This document shows, one piece after another, positions 6,677 through 14,140 of a stretch of 14,349 nucleotides of DNA. The notes below the pieces were generated by a model. It was not told the DNA's origin and did not search any database. It saw nothing but the letters and a program-made list of their open reading frames with translations. A program made the position numbers and the translations under genes. The DNA is from CAYZRJ01 sp964480825. GTDB lineage: Bacteria > Patescibacteriota > WWE3 > UBA101185 > UBA10185. Within the stretch, counting starts at the first letter, position 1. Every line of letters starts with the position of its first letter. The stretch spans positions 1 through 14,349 of the forward strand of contig CAYZRJ010000014.1 of the NCBI GenBank assembly GCA_964480825.1. The letters run 5' to 3'.

Positions 6677-6706
6677 TTGCCGTTTGCTATTACTACTTGC
6701 TATCAT
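6677..6706 (+). promoter_or_regulatory. Probable promoter of the pilus gene cluster
   Basis: TTGCCG (6677-6682) and TATCAT (6701-6706) are 18 bp apart. They would start a transcript near 6713 with a leader of about 45 nt before pilB. The leader has GGGAG at 6710-6714, too far away to serve the pilB ATG. No better promoter is visible in the 93-bp gap. Confidence 0.45.
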
Positions 6707-6756
6707 TTAGGGAGTAAAAGTTTTGGTGTTAAAAATACCGGAATAAAATCTGCCCT

Positions 6757-8520
6757 ATGTCTTTTTCGATTGATACAGTAAAAACCGTCGCCGACAGGTT
6801 ATTTGAAAAAAAGGTCATCACATCTGACCAGCTATCTGCTATTAAATTTGAACATGTAAATACCGGTAAAAGTATAGAGCAGATCATTAAAGATCGCGGA
6901 TACGTTAGTGCCGAAGATTTAGCTCAGGCAGTCGGCGATACTTTTGATATTCCGTACATACAACTAACAACTTCGCAAATGCCGGCAGAACTTATGGATT
7001 TGGTGCCACTTGCTGTCGCGCGTAAATATAGAATCACCCCGTTTGAACTTAAGGACGATAAGCTGTCTTTGGCGATGGTTGATCCGTTTGATCTACAAAC
7101 AATAGATTTTGTTGAACGAAAAACCGGACACAAAGTTATTCCTTATATTTCTACCGAAAAAAATATCGAAAAGGTTTTAGAAGAGCAAAAAGGTAAAGAG
7201 CTTGGTGAAGAAATCGGAGCCGCTCTGGAAGAAATTGAGCAGACAACTTTAAAAATCGAAGAAACCAATCAGGATTTAACTGAAGCCACGCTTCGTGATG
7301 CTCCTATCGCAAGAATCGTCGGAATGATTTTAGAGACTGCGGTTAAAACCGGGGCTTCGGATGTTCATTTGGAGCCCGGAGAAGATGGTTCGAGACTGCG
7401 CTATAGAGTAGACGGAATTTTGGAAGAGAAAAGAAAAATACCAAGAGAGATGCACGATTCGGTTATCGCGCGTATTAAAATTTTGGCAAAAATGAAAATA
7501 GACGAAAAGCGTGTTCCGCAAGATGGGCGGTTTAGTGTCCAAGTCGGAAACAGTCGCACAGACCTGAGAGTTTCGACATTACCTACAATTTACGGTGAAA
7601 AAGTTGTTATTCGTTTATTAAAAGAGGAAGGCGTTGTTTATACTTTTCGGGATCTTGGTATGCGGGGATTAAGTTTGCGTCGTTTTGAAGAAGTACTACT
7701 CAAACCAAACGGCATGATTTTGGTGACAGGTCCTACGGGTTCGGGTAAAACAGTTACTTTGGCTTCCGCACTTAGCAAGCTAAATACTGTACGTGTAAAC
7801 ATCGTAACACTTGAGGATCCGGTCGAAATTCGCGTTGACGGTGTTAATCAGGTTCAAATTAATCCTCAGGCGGGTTTATCGTTTGCAACTGGGTTACGTT
7901 CGTTTTTACGACAGGATCCTAACGTTATCATGGTTGGAGAAATTCGAGACGGTGAAACTGCCGAATTGGCCGTTCACGCGGCTTTAACCGGTCATTTGGT
8001 TTTGTCTACTTTGCACACAAATTCGGCATCCGGTGCATTGCCTCGTTTACTAGACATGGGTGTCGAAAGCTTTTTATTATCCTCGACTTTAAACGCAGTT
8101 TTGGCACAACGACTTGTTCGTAAAGTTTGTGCCGACTGCAAACAAGAGACTGACGCTCCGGAATCAATAAGAGACGACATCTATAAGGTTATAGAGCAGG
8201 TAGAAGCAAACAAGGTTTTAATGACCAAAGATGTTGAGCTTGCCAGATTCGTAAAAACAATTGATAAGAAAAAAGTAAAGCTTTACCACGGAGCCGGTTG
8301 CAATAGATGTGCCAACACAGGATACCGAGGTCGACTCGGCATTTACGAGTTATTGGCAATGAGCGATGCTTTGGCTCACGCAATAGTAGGAAATAACCCC
8401 GCAAACGTCATAGAGAAAATTTCGACAGAAGAAGGTATGCTTACATTACTTCAGGATGGTTATTTAAGAGTAGTCGAGGGCTCGACAACTCTAGAGGAAG
8501 TTATGAGAGTCGCCAAATGA
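6757..8520 (+). CDS. pilB: Type IV pilus extension ATPase PilB
   Basis: This 587-residue cytoplasmic hexameric ATPase powers pilus polymerisation. Residues 1-150 form the N-terminal GspE/MshE-type domain; an acidic, helical linker (about 135-180) follows. The motor has the Walker A GPTGSGKT (325-332), an Asp box around TLEDPVE (351-357), Walker B VIMVGE (390-395), and the His box TGHLVLSTLHT (411-421). Two CxxC pairs (C458/C461 and C515/C518) make the zinc site that marks PilB/GspE and is absent from PilT. Its TGA stop overlaps the pilT start as ATGA, implying translational coupling. The ATG at 6757 has no close SD. It heads the cluster pilB-pilT-pilC-pilin-pilD. The family call is firm; T2SS GspE is excluded by the neighbouring retraction ATPase and pilin. 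Confidence 0.96.
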   Translation: MSFSIDTVKTVADRLFEKKVITSDQLSAIKFEHVNTGKSIEQIIKDRGYVSAEDLAQAVGDTFDIPYIQLTTSQMPAELMDLVPLAVARKYRITPFELKDDKLSLAMVDPFDLQTIDFVERKTGHKVIPYISTEKNIEKVLEEQKGKELGEEIGAALEEIEQTTLKIEETNQDLTEATLRDAPIARIVGMILETAVKTGASDVHLEPGEDGSRLRYRVDGILEEKRKIPREMHDSVIARIKILAKMKIDEKRVPQDGRFSVQVGNSRTDLRVSTLPTIYGEKVVIRLLKEEGVVYTFRDLGMRGLSLRRFEEVLLKPNGMILVTGPTGSGKTVTLASALSKLNTVRVNIVTLEDPVEIRVDGVNQVQINPQAGLSFATGLRSFLRQDPNVIMVGEIRDGETAELAVHAALTGHLVLSTLHTNSASGALPRLLDMGVESFLLSSTLNAVLAQRLVRKVCADCKQETDAPESIRDDIYKVIEQVEANKVLMTKDVELARFVKTIDKKKVKLYHGAGCNRCANTGYRGRLGIYELLAMSDALAHAIVGNNPANVIEKISTEEGMLTLLQDGYLRVVEGSTTLEEVMRVAK

Positions 8521-9602
8521 AGATACCCGCAACACAGCTATTAGAAAAAACATTACAGATGAAATCGTCCGACTTGCACATTGTTGTTGGTTCTAAACCC
8601 TATGTCAGAATAAACACTGTCTTACAACCACTAAATGACGCCGAACCTTTTGCAGTGGACGATGTCGAATATTTTTTGTCCCAAATTTTAGATCAGGATC
8701 AGCGTCAGATTTTAGAAGTTAATAAAGAATTGGATTTTTCTATATCTCTTGGAAATAAGTCGCGATTTAGAGTAAATGCATTTTATCAAAAAGGTTATCC
8801 TTCGGTTGCACTACGTGTTATTCCAATGGCGGTACCTACAATTCAAGATTTAAACCTACCTCCCATCATCACTAAACTTTGTGAATTAAAACAGGGGTTG
8901 GTTTTGGTGACCGGCCCTACTGGTCAAGGTAAATCTACAACATTAGCTTCTATGCTAGATCAAATAAACAGCACACGACCCGAGCACGTGGTTACTATCG
9001 AAGATCCGATCGAATACGTTTTTACAAACAAAAAATCTTTGATAGAGCAACGCGAGATGTATTTGGATACACACTCTTGGGATGTGGCTCTTAAATCTAT
9101 TTTAAGACAGGATCCAGACGTAGTTTTAATCGGCGAAATGAGAGACATAGACACCATGCAAGCCGCTCTACAAATTGCCGAAACCGGACATTTAGTTTTT
9201 GCAACTTTACACACTACGTCGGCCGCAAATACAGTCGAAAGAATTATTGCGTCGTTTCCTGAGTTCAAGCGTTCTGAAATTAGAGTACAACTGGCGCAAG
9301 TTTTAGAAGTTGTTATTTGTCAGCGTTTGTTGCCCTCACCAAAAAAAGGAATGGTTCCTGCGGTAGAAATTATGTTGGCCACCGACGGTGTTAAAAATAT
9401 TGTTCGCGAAGGTAAAACGCACTTATTGGATAACGTCATAAATACAAGCGCACAGGTTGGTATGAACAGTTTAGAAAGAAGTCTGGCTTTGTTAGTTGCA
9501 GGTGGTTTGGTTGAATACGATGAAGCAATTAGATATTCCAGCAAGCCGGAAGAATTAAAAAGACTTTATGACGCGTTAATTAAGTCGGGAGCGAAGAGCT
9601 AA
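8517..9602 (+). CDS. pilT: Type IV pilus retraction ATPase PilT
   Basis: This 361-residue motor disassembles pili and drives twitching or DNA uptake. It has the compact PilT layout: an N-terminal PAS-like domain beginning with a SSDLH segment (17-21), Walker A GPTGQGKST (133-141), Asp box TIEDPIEY (160-167), Walker B DVVLIGEMRD (201-210), and His box TGHLVFATLHTT (223-234). There are no zinc CxxC pairs, unlike PilB. The C-terminal retraction signature of model PilT proteins (AIRNLIRE) is not clearly visible, so a PilU-like or regulatory role is possible. The start overlaps the pilB stop by four bases, and pilC follows after 36 bp. Its presence implies dynamic, retractable pili. Confidence 0.94.
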   Translation: MKIPATQLLEKTLQMKSSDLHIVVGSKPYVRINTVLQPLNDAEPFAVDDVEYFLSQILDQDQRQILEVNKELDFSISLGNKSRFRVNAFYQKGYPSVALRVIPMAVPTIQDLNLPPIITKLCELKQGLVLVTGPTGQGKSTTLASMLDQINSTRPEHVVTIEDPIEYVFTNKKSLIEQREMYLDTHSWDVALKSILRQDPDVVLIGEMRDIDTMQAALQIAETGHLVFATLHTTSAANTVERIIASFPEFKRSEIRVQLAQVLEVVICQRLLPSPKKGMVPAVEIMLATDGVKNIVREGKTHLLDNVINTSAQVGMNSLERSLALLVAGGLVEYDEAIRYSSKPEELKRLYDALIKSGAKS

Positions 9603-9612
9603 AATGATAATT

Positions 9613-9633
9613 TTGCGATCGCAAGGAGCGATC
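9613..9633 (+). promoter_or_regulatory. pilC ribosome binding site held in a hairpin loop
   Basis: GATCGC (9617-9622) and GCGATC (9628-9633) form a 6-bp stem whose 5-nt loop, AAGGA, is the core of the pilC SD. An overlapping perfect palindrome, TTGCGATCGCAA (9613-9624), offers a competing fold. The layout could tune translation of pilC relative to pilT. Confidence 0.5.
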
Positions 9634-9638
9634 TAAAA

Positions 9639-10841
9639 ATGGCAATTTTCAAATATGTAGCTAAAGACATTGGCGGAACAAACCGCTACGGCACGGTTGA
9701 CGCTCGAACCAAGGAGCTCGCGTTAAATCTTTTAAAAACCCAAGGTCTGACTGTTATAAAACTTGACGAAAAAAAAGATGGCATCGTCGAGCTGTTAACT
9801 GATTTTAGAGGTGTTCCAACAGGCGAAGTCGTCTCGTTTACAAGACAGTTATCAACAATGATTTCAGCCGGTTTGCCTATTTCGCGCGCTCTCGAGGTTT
9901 TAGCAATGCAGACCCAACAAATGCATTTTAAAAAGATTTTGATGGATATTTTACGTTCGGTTGAAGGCGGCTCGTCTTTATCAGCTGCCCTTGGTCGATA
10001 CGAGTTGATTTTTCCACCTACATATCAAGCGTTGGTGCGCGCAGGAGAATCATCTGGAAAAATGGATGAGATTTTAAAAAGATTGGCTTCGACAATGGAA
10101 AGCGACCGAGAAATTAACTCAAAATTTAAAGGTGCTATGGTATATCCGATTATCGTTTTTATGGCAATGATTGGAGTCTTTTTTATACTTATGATTTTTG
10201 TTATTCCAAAATTGGCTGATATGTACAAAGGATTAAATGTTCCCCTACCCCCGGTCACGGTGGCAATGATCGTTGCGTCCGATTTTATGGTTAAATTTAA
10301 ATTTTTAATATTAATCTTTGGAATTGTGGCAGTTATACTAACCAGATCATTTTTTAGAACCGAGGCAGGACGAGTACTTTTAACCGAGGTAGTTTTTAGA
10401 CTACCCGTTTTTGGAAAAATAAATAAAGAAAAGGAATTGGCTCAGTTTGTTAGAACCTTGTCTTTGCTGATGTCCTCAGCTATTCCTATTGTAGATGCTT
10501 TAAACATTGTAGGAACTGTTGCTATGACCCGAGCTTTTAAAACTGCCGCTAGCGAAGCAGCACTACAGGTTGAAAAAGGAAATCCTATATCCCAGTATTT
10601 TCGGTCTAACCCATTGTTTCCCGCGGTTGTGAGCCAAATGGCGGCAGTAGGTGAAGAAACAGGAAAAATGGACGAGGTTTTAGAAAGAGTCGCATCGTTT
10701 TATGACGGTGAGGTTGACCACTTGATTAAAGGTTTGTCGGCCGCTCTAGAGCCAATTATTTTAGTTATCCTTGGCGGCATGGTCGGATTTTTGATTATTT
10801 CGATAATTACACCAATTTATAAAATTACGTCGGCTATCTAA
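9639..10841 (+). CDS. pilC: Type IV pilus inner-membrane platform protein PilC
   Basis: This 400-residue integral membrane protein is the platform on which the PilB and PilT motors act to insert or remove pilins. Two tandem T2SSF domains are visible. The first has RQLSTMISAGLPISRALEVL (about 66-85), the second REL-type FVRTLSLLMSSAIPIVDAL (about 267-286); each ends in a VGEETGKMDE-like motif, AGESSGKMDE in the first. Membrane helices lie near residues 166-193, 216-238 and 370-397. The length is typical (about 400). The ATG at 9639 follows AAGGAG (9623-9628) at 10 bp. The pilin gene follows after about 45 bp. The assignment to PilC/GspF is certain at family level. Confidence 0.96.
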   Translation: MAIFKYVAKDIGGTNRYGTVDARTKELALNLLKTQGLTVIKLDEKKDGIVELLTDFRGVPTGEVVSFTRQLSTMISAGLPISRALEVLAMQTQQMHFKKILMDILRSVEGGSSLSAALGRYELIFPPTYQALVRAGESSGKMDEILKRLASTMESDREINSKFKGAMVYPIIVFMAMIGVFFILMIFVIPKLADMYKGLNVPLPPVTVAMIVASDFMVKFKFLILIFGIVAVILTRSFFRTEAGRVLLTEVVFRLPVFGKINKEKELAQFVRTLSLLMSSAIPIVDALNIVGTVAMTRAFKTAASEAALQVEKGNPISQYFRSNPLFPAVVSQMAAVGEETGKMDEVLERVASFYDGEVDHLIKGLSAALEPIILVILGGMVGFLIISIITPIYKITSAI

Positions 10842-10886
10842 TGCTCACGCATACCAAAGGAGGTGAACAAAACAAAAATTAAAAAA

Positions 10887-11381
10887 ATGAAAACACAAAA
10901 AGGTTTTACTCTTATAGAATTATTGGTAGTTATCGCAATCGTTGCAGTATTAGCGGGTGCCTTACTTATTGCAATCAATCCACAGTCAATGATCCAAAAA
11001 GGTCGTGATTCAAAAAGATTACAAGACGTTGACACGTTGGTAAAGGCAATAAACTTGGCCTTAGCAGACGGTGAAATTACACTAACCGATACGTCAAGCT
11101 GTACAACATGTAACAGTTTAGACGGAACAGCTGTATTGGATGGAACAGGCTATGTGGGATTTACTATACCGGTCGGAAAAACAGGTCTGTCGAAATTTAT
11201 CCCGACATTACCGGTCGATCCGTTAAACACTGCTACAAACATCTATACATACGGATCTGACGGTACAAATTTCGAAGTAAACTCAGTGTTAGAGCACGCT
11301 GATAACCAAGCAAGATTGGGTACAGACGGTGGAAACGCTGCGGGTATTTACGAAATGGGGACATCGTTGACGATACTCTAA
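10887..11381 (+). CDS. Type IV pilin-like protein with N-methylation motif
   Basis: With the start at ATG 10887 this is a 164-residue prepilin. It has a short basic leader MKTQKG cleaved before F7, Glu at mature position 5, and a hydrophobic helix FTLIELLVVIAIVAVLAGALL. RDSKRLQDVDTLVKAINLAL continues the helix, as in many CPR pilins. The C-terminal part holds SSCTTC, a possible disulfide, and PVDPLN, common in pilin beta-sheets. A frame opening at GTG 10863 would add eight lysine-rich residues, but that GTG lies inside the SD-like AAAGGAGGTG. From the SD core to ATG 10887 the gap is 23 nt, unusually long. PilD encoded next to it should process it. It is probably the major pilin because it sits inside the cluster; this is inference. 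Confidence 0.88.
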   Translation: MKTQKGFTLIELLVVIAIVAVLAGALLIAINPQSMIQKGRDSKRLQDVDTLVKAINLALADGEITLTDTSSCTTCNSLDGTAVLDGTGYVGFTIPVGKTGLSKFIPTLPVDPLNTATNIYTYGSDGTNFEVNSVLEHADNQARLGTDGGNAAGIYEMGTSLTIL

Positions 11382-11414
11382 TCACTGTGTTAGCCACGGG
11401 CAGTTTGTATTTGT

Positions 11415-11459
11415 AGGTCGTTTCGAGACCTTCTTTGGGCGACCGCAATTGCGGTCGCC
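11415..11459 (+). terminator. Tandem hairpins after the pilin gene
   Basis: A 5-bp hairpin, AGGTC/GACCT (11415-11419/11427-11431), is followed by TTCTTT. Then comes a 9-bp hairpin, GGCGACCGC/GCGGTCGCC (11438-11446/11451-11459), with an AATT loop. Only TT follows the second stem, so it may act more as an mRNA 3' stabiliser, partly separating the pilin from pilD. Confidence 0.6.
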
Positions 11460-11486
11460 TTAAAAAAGTGCTTAACTTAGATTAAT

Positions 11487-12371
11487 ATGATAGAACTCTA
11501 TCCATTCTATTTTCTGTTTTTTGCTTTCGGAACCGTTTTTGGTTCGTTTCTTAACCTCGTTTCAGACCGAATAGTTTCGGGCTCGTCAATTTTATTCGGT
11601 AGATCGGTCTGTGATTATTGTCGAAACCCCCTTAACCCCAAGAACTTAATTCCTCTTTTGTCGTATTTTATGCAACGGGGTAAAAGCGCGTGCTGTAAAA
11701 AATCTTTGTCTTGGTCATATCCTATCTCAGAATTTATGACCGGATCTGCGTTTCTATTTTCCGCATATTACAGCAAAGTACTAATCAACTTTAATTTTAG
11801 TACTCTTCTTGTTTGTTTATATTTACTGTCCGTTTTATCGTTTTTTATTATTTTATTTTTCAGCGACGCTAAATACAGGTTGTTACCCGACAAGATAGTT
11901 TACACAGCGATTTTTGTGACATTACTTTTTATTTTGACGCTGTATTTAGTGGACTTAAAAATTTATCACGACAAATTATTGGTCGGAACATTTGGGCAGT
12001 ATCTGATCAAAGCCGGTTTTTGGAAAAACCATTTATTTTTAGTGCTTAAGCAGTTTATGGTTTTAATCGCGAGCTCATTTTTTATATCGTTCTTTTTTAT
12101 GACGCTGATCTTTATTACAAAAGGTAGAGGTATGGGTGGCGGTGATGTAAAACTTGGATTTTTAATCGGTTTATTTAACGGCTTTCCGGGAAATGTTTTG
12201 GCTATTTTTCTTGGTTTTTTGTTTGGGTCTTTGTATAGCTTGCTTTTAATTTCGCTTAAGAGAAAAAGTATAAAAGATACTATCGCGTTTGGGCCGTTTT
12301 TGATTTTAGGAAGTATCGTTGCTTTTGTATGGGGCGAACAGATTATTAAGTGGTATTTGGGTTTTATGTAG
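11487..12371 (+). CDS. pilD: Type IV prepilin peptidase PilD
   Basis: This 294-residue membrane aspartyl protease removes the prepilin leader after Gly and usually N-methylates the new N-terminus. The two catalytic aspartates are D127 in FFSDAKYRLLPD and D220 in GRGMGGGDVKLG, each after a membrane helix. About seven to eight hydrophobic segments are visible. The N-terminal cytoplasmic zinc loop normally has two CxxC pairs. The first is intact (C42, C45), but the second reads ACCKK (C69, C70), so one cysteine is displaced and zinc geometry may differ. The stretch around 150-185 is longer than in compact relatives. The ATG at 11487 has no SD. It is convergent with the DUF6624-like gene across 8 bp, with no terminator between them. 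Confidence 0.93.
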   Translation: MIELYPFYFLFFAFGTVFGSFLNLVSDRIVSGSSILFGRSVCDYCRNPLNPKNLIPLLSYFMQRGKSACCKKSLSWSYPISEFMTGSAFLFSAYYSKVLINFNFSTLLVCLYLLSVLSFFIILFFSDAKYRLLPDKIVYTAIFVTLLFILTLYLVDLKIYHDKLLVGTFGQYLIKAGFWKNHLFLVLKQFMVLIASSFFISFFFMTLIFITKGRGMGGGDVKLGFLIGLFNGFPGNVLAIFLGFLFGSLYSLLLISLKRKSIKDTIAFGPFLILGSIVAFVWGEQIIKWYLGFM

Positions 12372-12379
12372 CGAAGGTG

Positions 12380-12883
12380 TTATCGTTTAATCTTTTTAAA
12401 AACTTTGTTTCCAAGCTCGATGTGTTCCTCTAGTGTAGTTTTGATTCCAAATTCAGCGCGTCTTTTGTTTACACTTTTTTGATTTTCTATTGGCATAGGT
12501 TTAGTAGTTATCTCACCGTTTTTTTCTATCGATCTTAGTACAGTACCAAAACGTTGTTTTTGTCCACTTTTTATTAATAAGTTATCTATGGCTATAGCAA
12601 GATTTTCTCTGTCAAATGGTTCCTCTAAAAGCTCTTTTGAATACACAATTTTTTTGACAAAATCTAAATCATTACAGTGCGACAAAAGTAGAGCAAATCT
12701 ATTTGCCGCTTCTTCCCCCACCCTTTTGGGTGTAGGTATTCCAGTTTTATCAACTATTTCTTTTAGAAGTTTAGTTGTAACGATGTTAAATTCCAAGATT
12801 ATATCTACACTCCAGATGGGCTGTTTTCTTAGTTGTTGGTCAAGATTATATATATTTGTGATTAGTTGTTTTGTTTCGTTCAT
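12380..12883 (-). CDS. DUF6624-like protein in the RiPP cassette
   Basis: This 167-residue soluble protein matches what I recall of the DUF6624 pattern. TGIPTPKRVGEEAANRFALL (47-66) resembles the GWPT...VG.EA....LL core. An aspartate/arginine block DRENLAIAIDNLLIKSGQKQRFGT (91-114) parallels DR.L...G..Q.YGT, and PMPIENQKSVNKRRAEFGI (129-147) parallels P.PI.....V..RR..LGL. The function is unknown; family members often sit in peptide or secondary-metabolite neighbourhoods, as far as I know. There is no signal peptide or membrane segment. The ATG at 12883 comes four bases after the T-tract of the hairpin closing the ATP-grasp gene and has no SD, so expression likely depends on read-through. Same-strand order places it third in the cassette. 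Confidence 0.65.
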   Translation of the reverse strand: MNETKQLITNIYNLDQQLRKQPIWSVDIILEFNIVTTKLLKEIVDKTGIPTPKRVGEEAANRFALLLSHCNDLDFVKKIVYSKELLEEPFDRENLAIAIDNLLIKSGQKQRFGTVLRSIEKNGEITTKPMPIENQKSVNKRRAEFGIKTTLEEHIELGNKVFKKIKR

Positions 12884-12887
12884 TTTT

Positions 12888-12922
12888 AAAAAAGGGGCGT
12901 TACTTTATGTAACTAACCCCTT
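12888..12922 (-). terminator. Terminator-like hairpin between the ATP-grasp and DUF6624-like genes
   Basis: On the minus strand AAGGGG pairs with CCCCTT (12922-12917/12897-12892), and GTTAC pairs with GTAAC (12913-12909/12903-12899) around a five-base loop. A small internal bulge lies between the two helices. Six Ts (12893-12888) follow, partly within the outer stem. The shape is that of an intrinsic terminator. Confidence 0.75.
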
Positions 12923-12925
12923 AAG

Positions 12926-13852
12926 TCAATCAAGTACTTTTGCGAGAGCTTCGGCGATTGGATGATTTCCGCCGTTTTGAACGAAAAGCCACGCACCGTT
13001 GGGATTGTTTTCCAAAAAGTAGTGGATGCCGTCTTTTCCTAGAATGAAATCCATAGAACTGTATTTCAGATTAAAATGTTTGACTAGCTCGACACACTTT
13101 TTTTGTAGGTCGCGTGGCAGATCGTAACGCGCGCATTCCAAATTTTTGCCACGTTGGTCGCGGTAGTCAACATCACCTGCTTTCTCCCCTACCTGCTTTA
13201 TCGACATTGAAAAAACTTGTTCGCCAACCACGACTGTGCGTATATCAAACTCCCGTTCAATTTCCTGTTGGAATATAGCCGGAGATGACGACAGTAGGCT
13301 AAAATCAACAGGCGTTTCTGGTAATATGCGGTTAGTAAATATCGCATGATACTTAGACTCTTCATCGCGAATAACTTGCTTAGCAACCGGTTTTACAACA
13401 ATTCTTCCTAATCGTGCTCTAAAAGTTGCGACTTCTTCGGATGAAGACGTTACTAAGGTTTGTGGTATTATCATCCCTAAATCGACTGCCACTTCAAGTT
13501 GAAGCTGCTTATTATCCGCACTTTTAACACATGAGGGATTTGATACCCACAAAGCATTGGGAAGAATACCTTGAAGTTGAAAAACCATCTCCTCCCGACA
13601 CAATCGATTTAGCATGTCGTACGTGCCAGGTTTTTCGTTAAAGTATTGCAGATAAGCCAGTCTGTACCAAACAGAGGTGATTTCATCTAGATTTAGTTTG
13701 TCCAGAATATGGCTGAATGTTTTGCCGTTCCAAGCAAAACTCATGTTAGGAAACGGATTATCATCCACATTGAGTCTTACAACGGGTTTTTTTACCAAGT
13801 CCGTCACATTGTGCATTGTTTTGTCGTGCGAAAAAGTGATAACAAGTAACAC
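12926..13852 (-). CDS. ATP-grasp RiPP maturase (MvdC/MvdD-like, graspetide synthetase type)
   Basis: This 308-residue ATP-grasp ligase resembles enzymes that join acidic side chains to Thr/Ser (ester) or Lys (amide) in ribosomal peptides. The N-terminal domain has LLVITFSHD (2-10) and VWYR (61-64), the recurrent substrate-domain motif. NPSCVKSADNKQLQLEVA (105-122) precedes the ATP fold, K154 lies in IVVKPV, and FDIRTVVVGEQVFS (202-215) matches DLRVxVVGDxVFA. MDF (267-269) and FLENNPNGAW (279-288) give the metal ligands D268, E281 and N283. The GTG at 13852 follows AAGGAG at an optimal spacing. A 40-codon peptide gene lies directly upstream with an attenuator-like hairpin between, the expected precursor-maturase order. 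RimK-like or glutathione-type ligases are alternatives, but the PNGAW...PIAEA ending favours the RiPP family. Confidence 0.85.
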   Translation of the reverse strand: MLLVITFSHDKTMHNVTDLVKKPVVRLNVDDNPFPNMSFAWNGKTFSHILDKLNLDEITSVWYRLAYLQYFNEKPGTYDMLNRLCREEMVFQLQGILPNALWVSNPSCVKSADNKQLQLEVAVDLGMIIPQTLVTSSSEEVATFRARLGRIVVKPVAKQVIRDEESKYHAIFTNRILPETPVDFSLLSSSPAIFQQEIEREFDIRTVVVGEQVFSMSIKQVGEKAGDVDYRDQRGKNLECARYDLPRDLQKKCVELVKHFNLKYSSMDFILGKDGIHYFLENNPNGAWLFVQNGGNHPIAEALAKVLD

Positions 13853-13880
13853 AGTAAACTCCTTTTTGTCTTTATGTTTT

Positions 13881-13925
13881 AAAAATTGGGATTAGATAGC
13901 CTTGAGTAGCATTTCTAATCCCAAT
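13881..13925 (-). terminator. Terminator/attenuator between the precursor peptide and the ATP-grasp gene
   Basis: On the minus strand ATTGGGATTAGA (13925-13914) pairs perfectly with TCTAATCCCAAT (13896-13885), giving 12 bp and a 17-nt loop. Ts continue to 13881, making a U-tract. It sits between precursor and maturase, where partial termination would give much more precursor than enzyme mRNA. Confidence 0.82.
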
Positions 13926-13958
13926 ACGCCCTGCACCTTGTTAAGCCGTGGAAATACA

Positions 13959-14081
13959 TTACGTCGATTCGTAATCGGTAATATCGCCACCCTGGTTAAC
14001 ATCATGAGTGCACCCGCCGTTGCATGAATTTTCGTCAACTTTTTCAAGCACAACCGAAAACTGCGCATAGAATGAAGTCAT
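13959..14081 (-). CDS. RiPP precursor peptide candidate (40 aa)
   Basis: This is a short gene with strong expression signals: AAAGGAG nine bases before the ATG, a promoter at 14148-14175, and a terminator after it. The product begins MTSFYAQFSVVLEKVDEN, an amphipathic leader-like helix, then SCNGGCTH (residues 19-26) with two cysteines, and ends DVNQGGDITDYEST (27-40). The last 16 residues contain three Asp, one Glu, three Thr and one Ser, the residue types that graspetide enzymes link. The two glycine pairs would give a flexible core. It lies directly upstream of the ATP-grasp maturase. I infer it is the substrate; I do not recognise a named precursor family. The Cys pair could form a disulfide or be processed separately. 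Chance coding is unlikely given the SD, spacing and context. Confidence 0.75.
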   Translation of the reverse strand: MTSFYAQFSVVLEKVDENSCNGGCTHDVNQGGDITDYEST

Positions 14082-14110
14082 AGTAGTTTTCTCCTTTCTT
14101 ACTAATAGAT

Positions 14111-14132
14111 TGTGGGTGATATACAACCCACA
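14111..14132 (-). promoter_or_regulatory. Leader hairpin upstream of the precursor peptide gene
   Basis: TGTGGGT (14111-14117) and ACCCACA (14126-14132) form a perfect 7-bp stem with an 8-nt loop in the 5' leader of the precursor mRNA. It lies 14 nt before the SD. It could stabilise the transcript or act in regulation; there is no U-tract. Confidence 0.5.
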
Positions 14133-14140
14133 GTGTTGAT

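Noticed and set aside
11415..11431. tRNA-like T-arm (5-bp stem, 7-nt loop containing TTCGA)
   Set aside because: TTC is not at the loop positions required of a T-loop, and no acceptor, D or anticodon arms surround it. It is read as part of the terminator region.
13915..13959. 14-codon frame overlapping the precursor stop (TAATG)
   Set aside because: It has no SD of its own, runs into the attenuator stem and has no recognisable features; probably chance.
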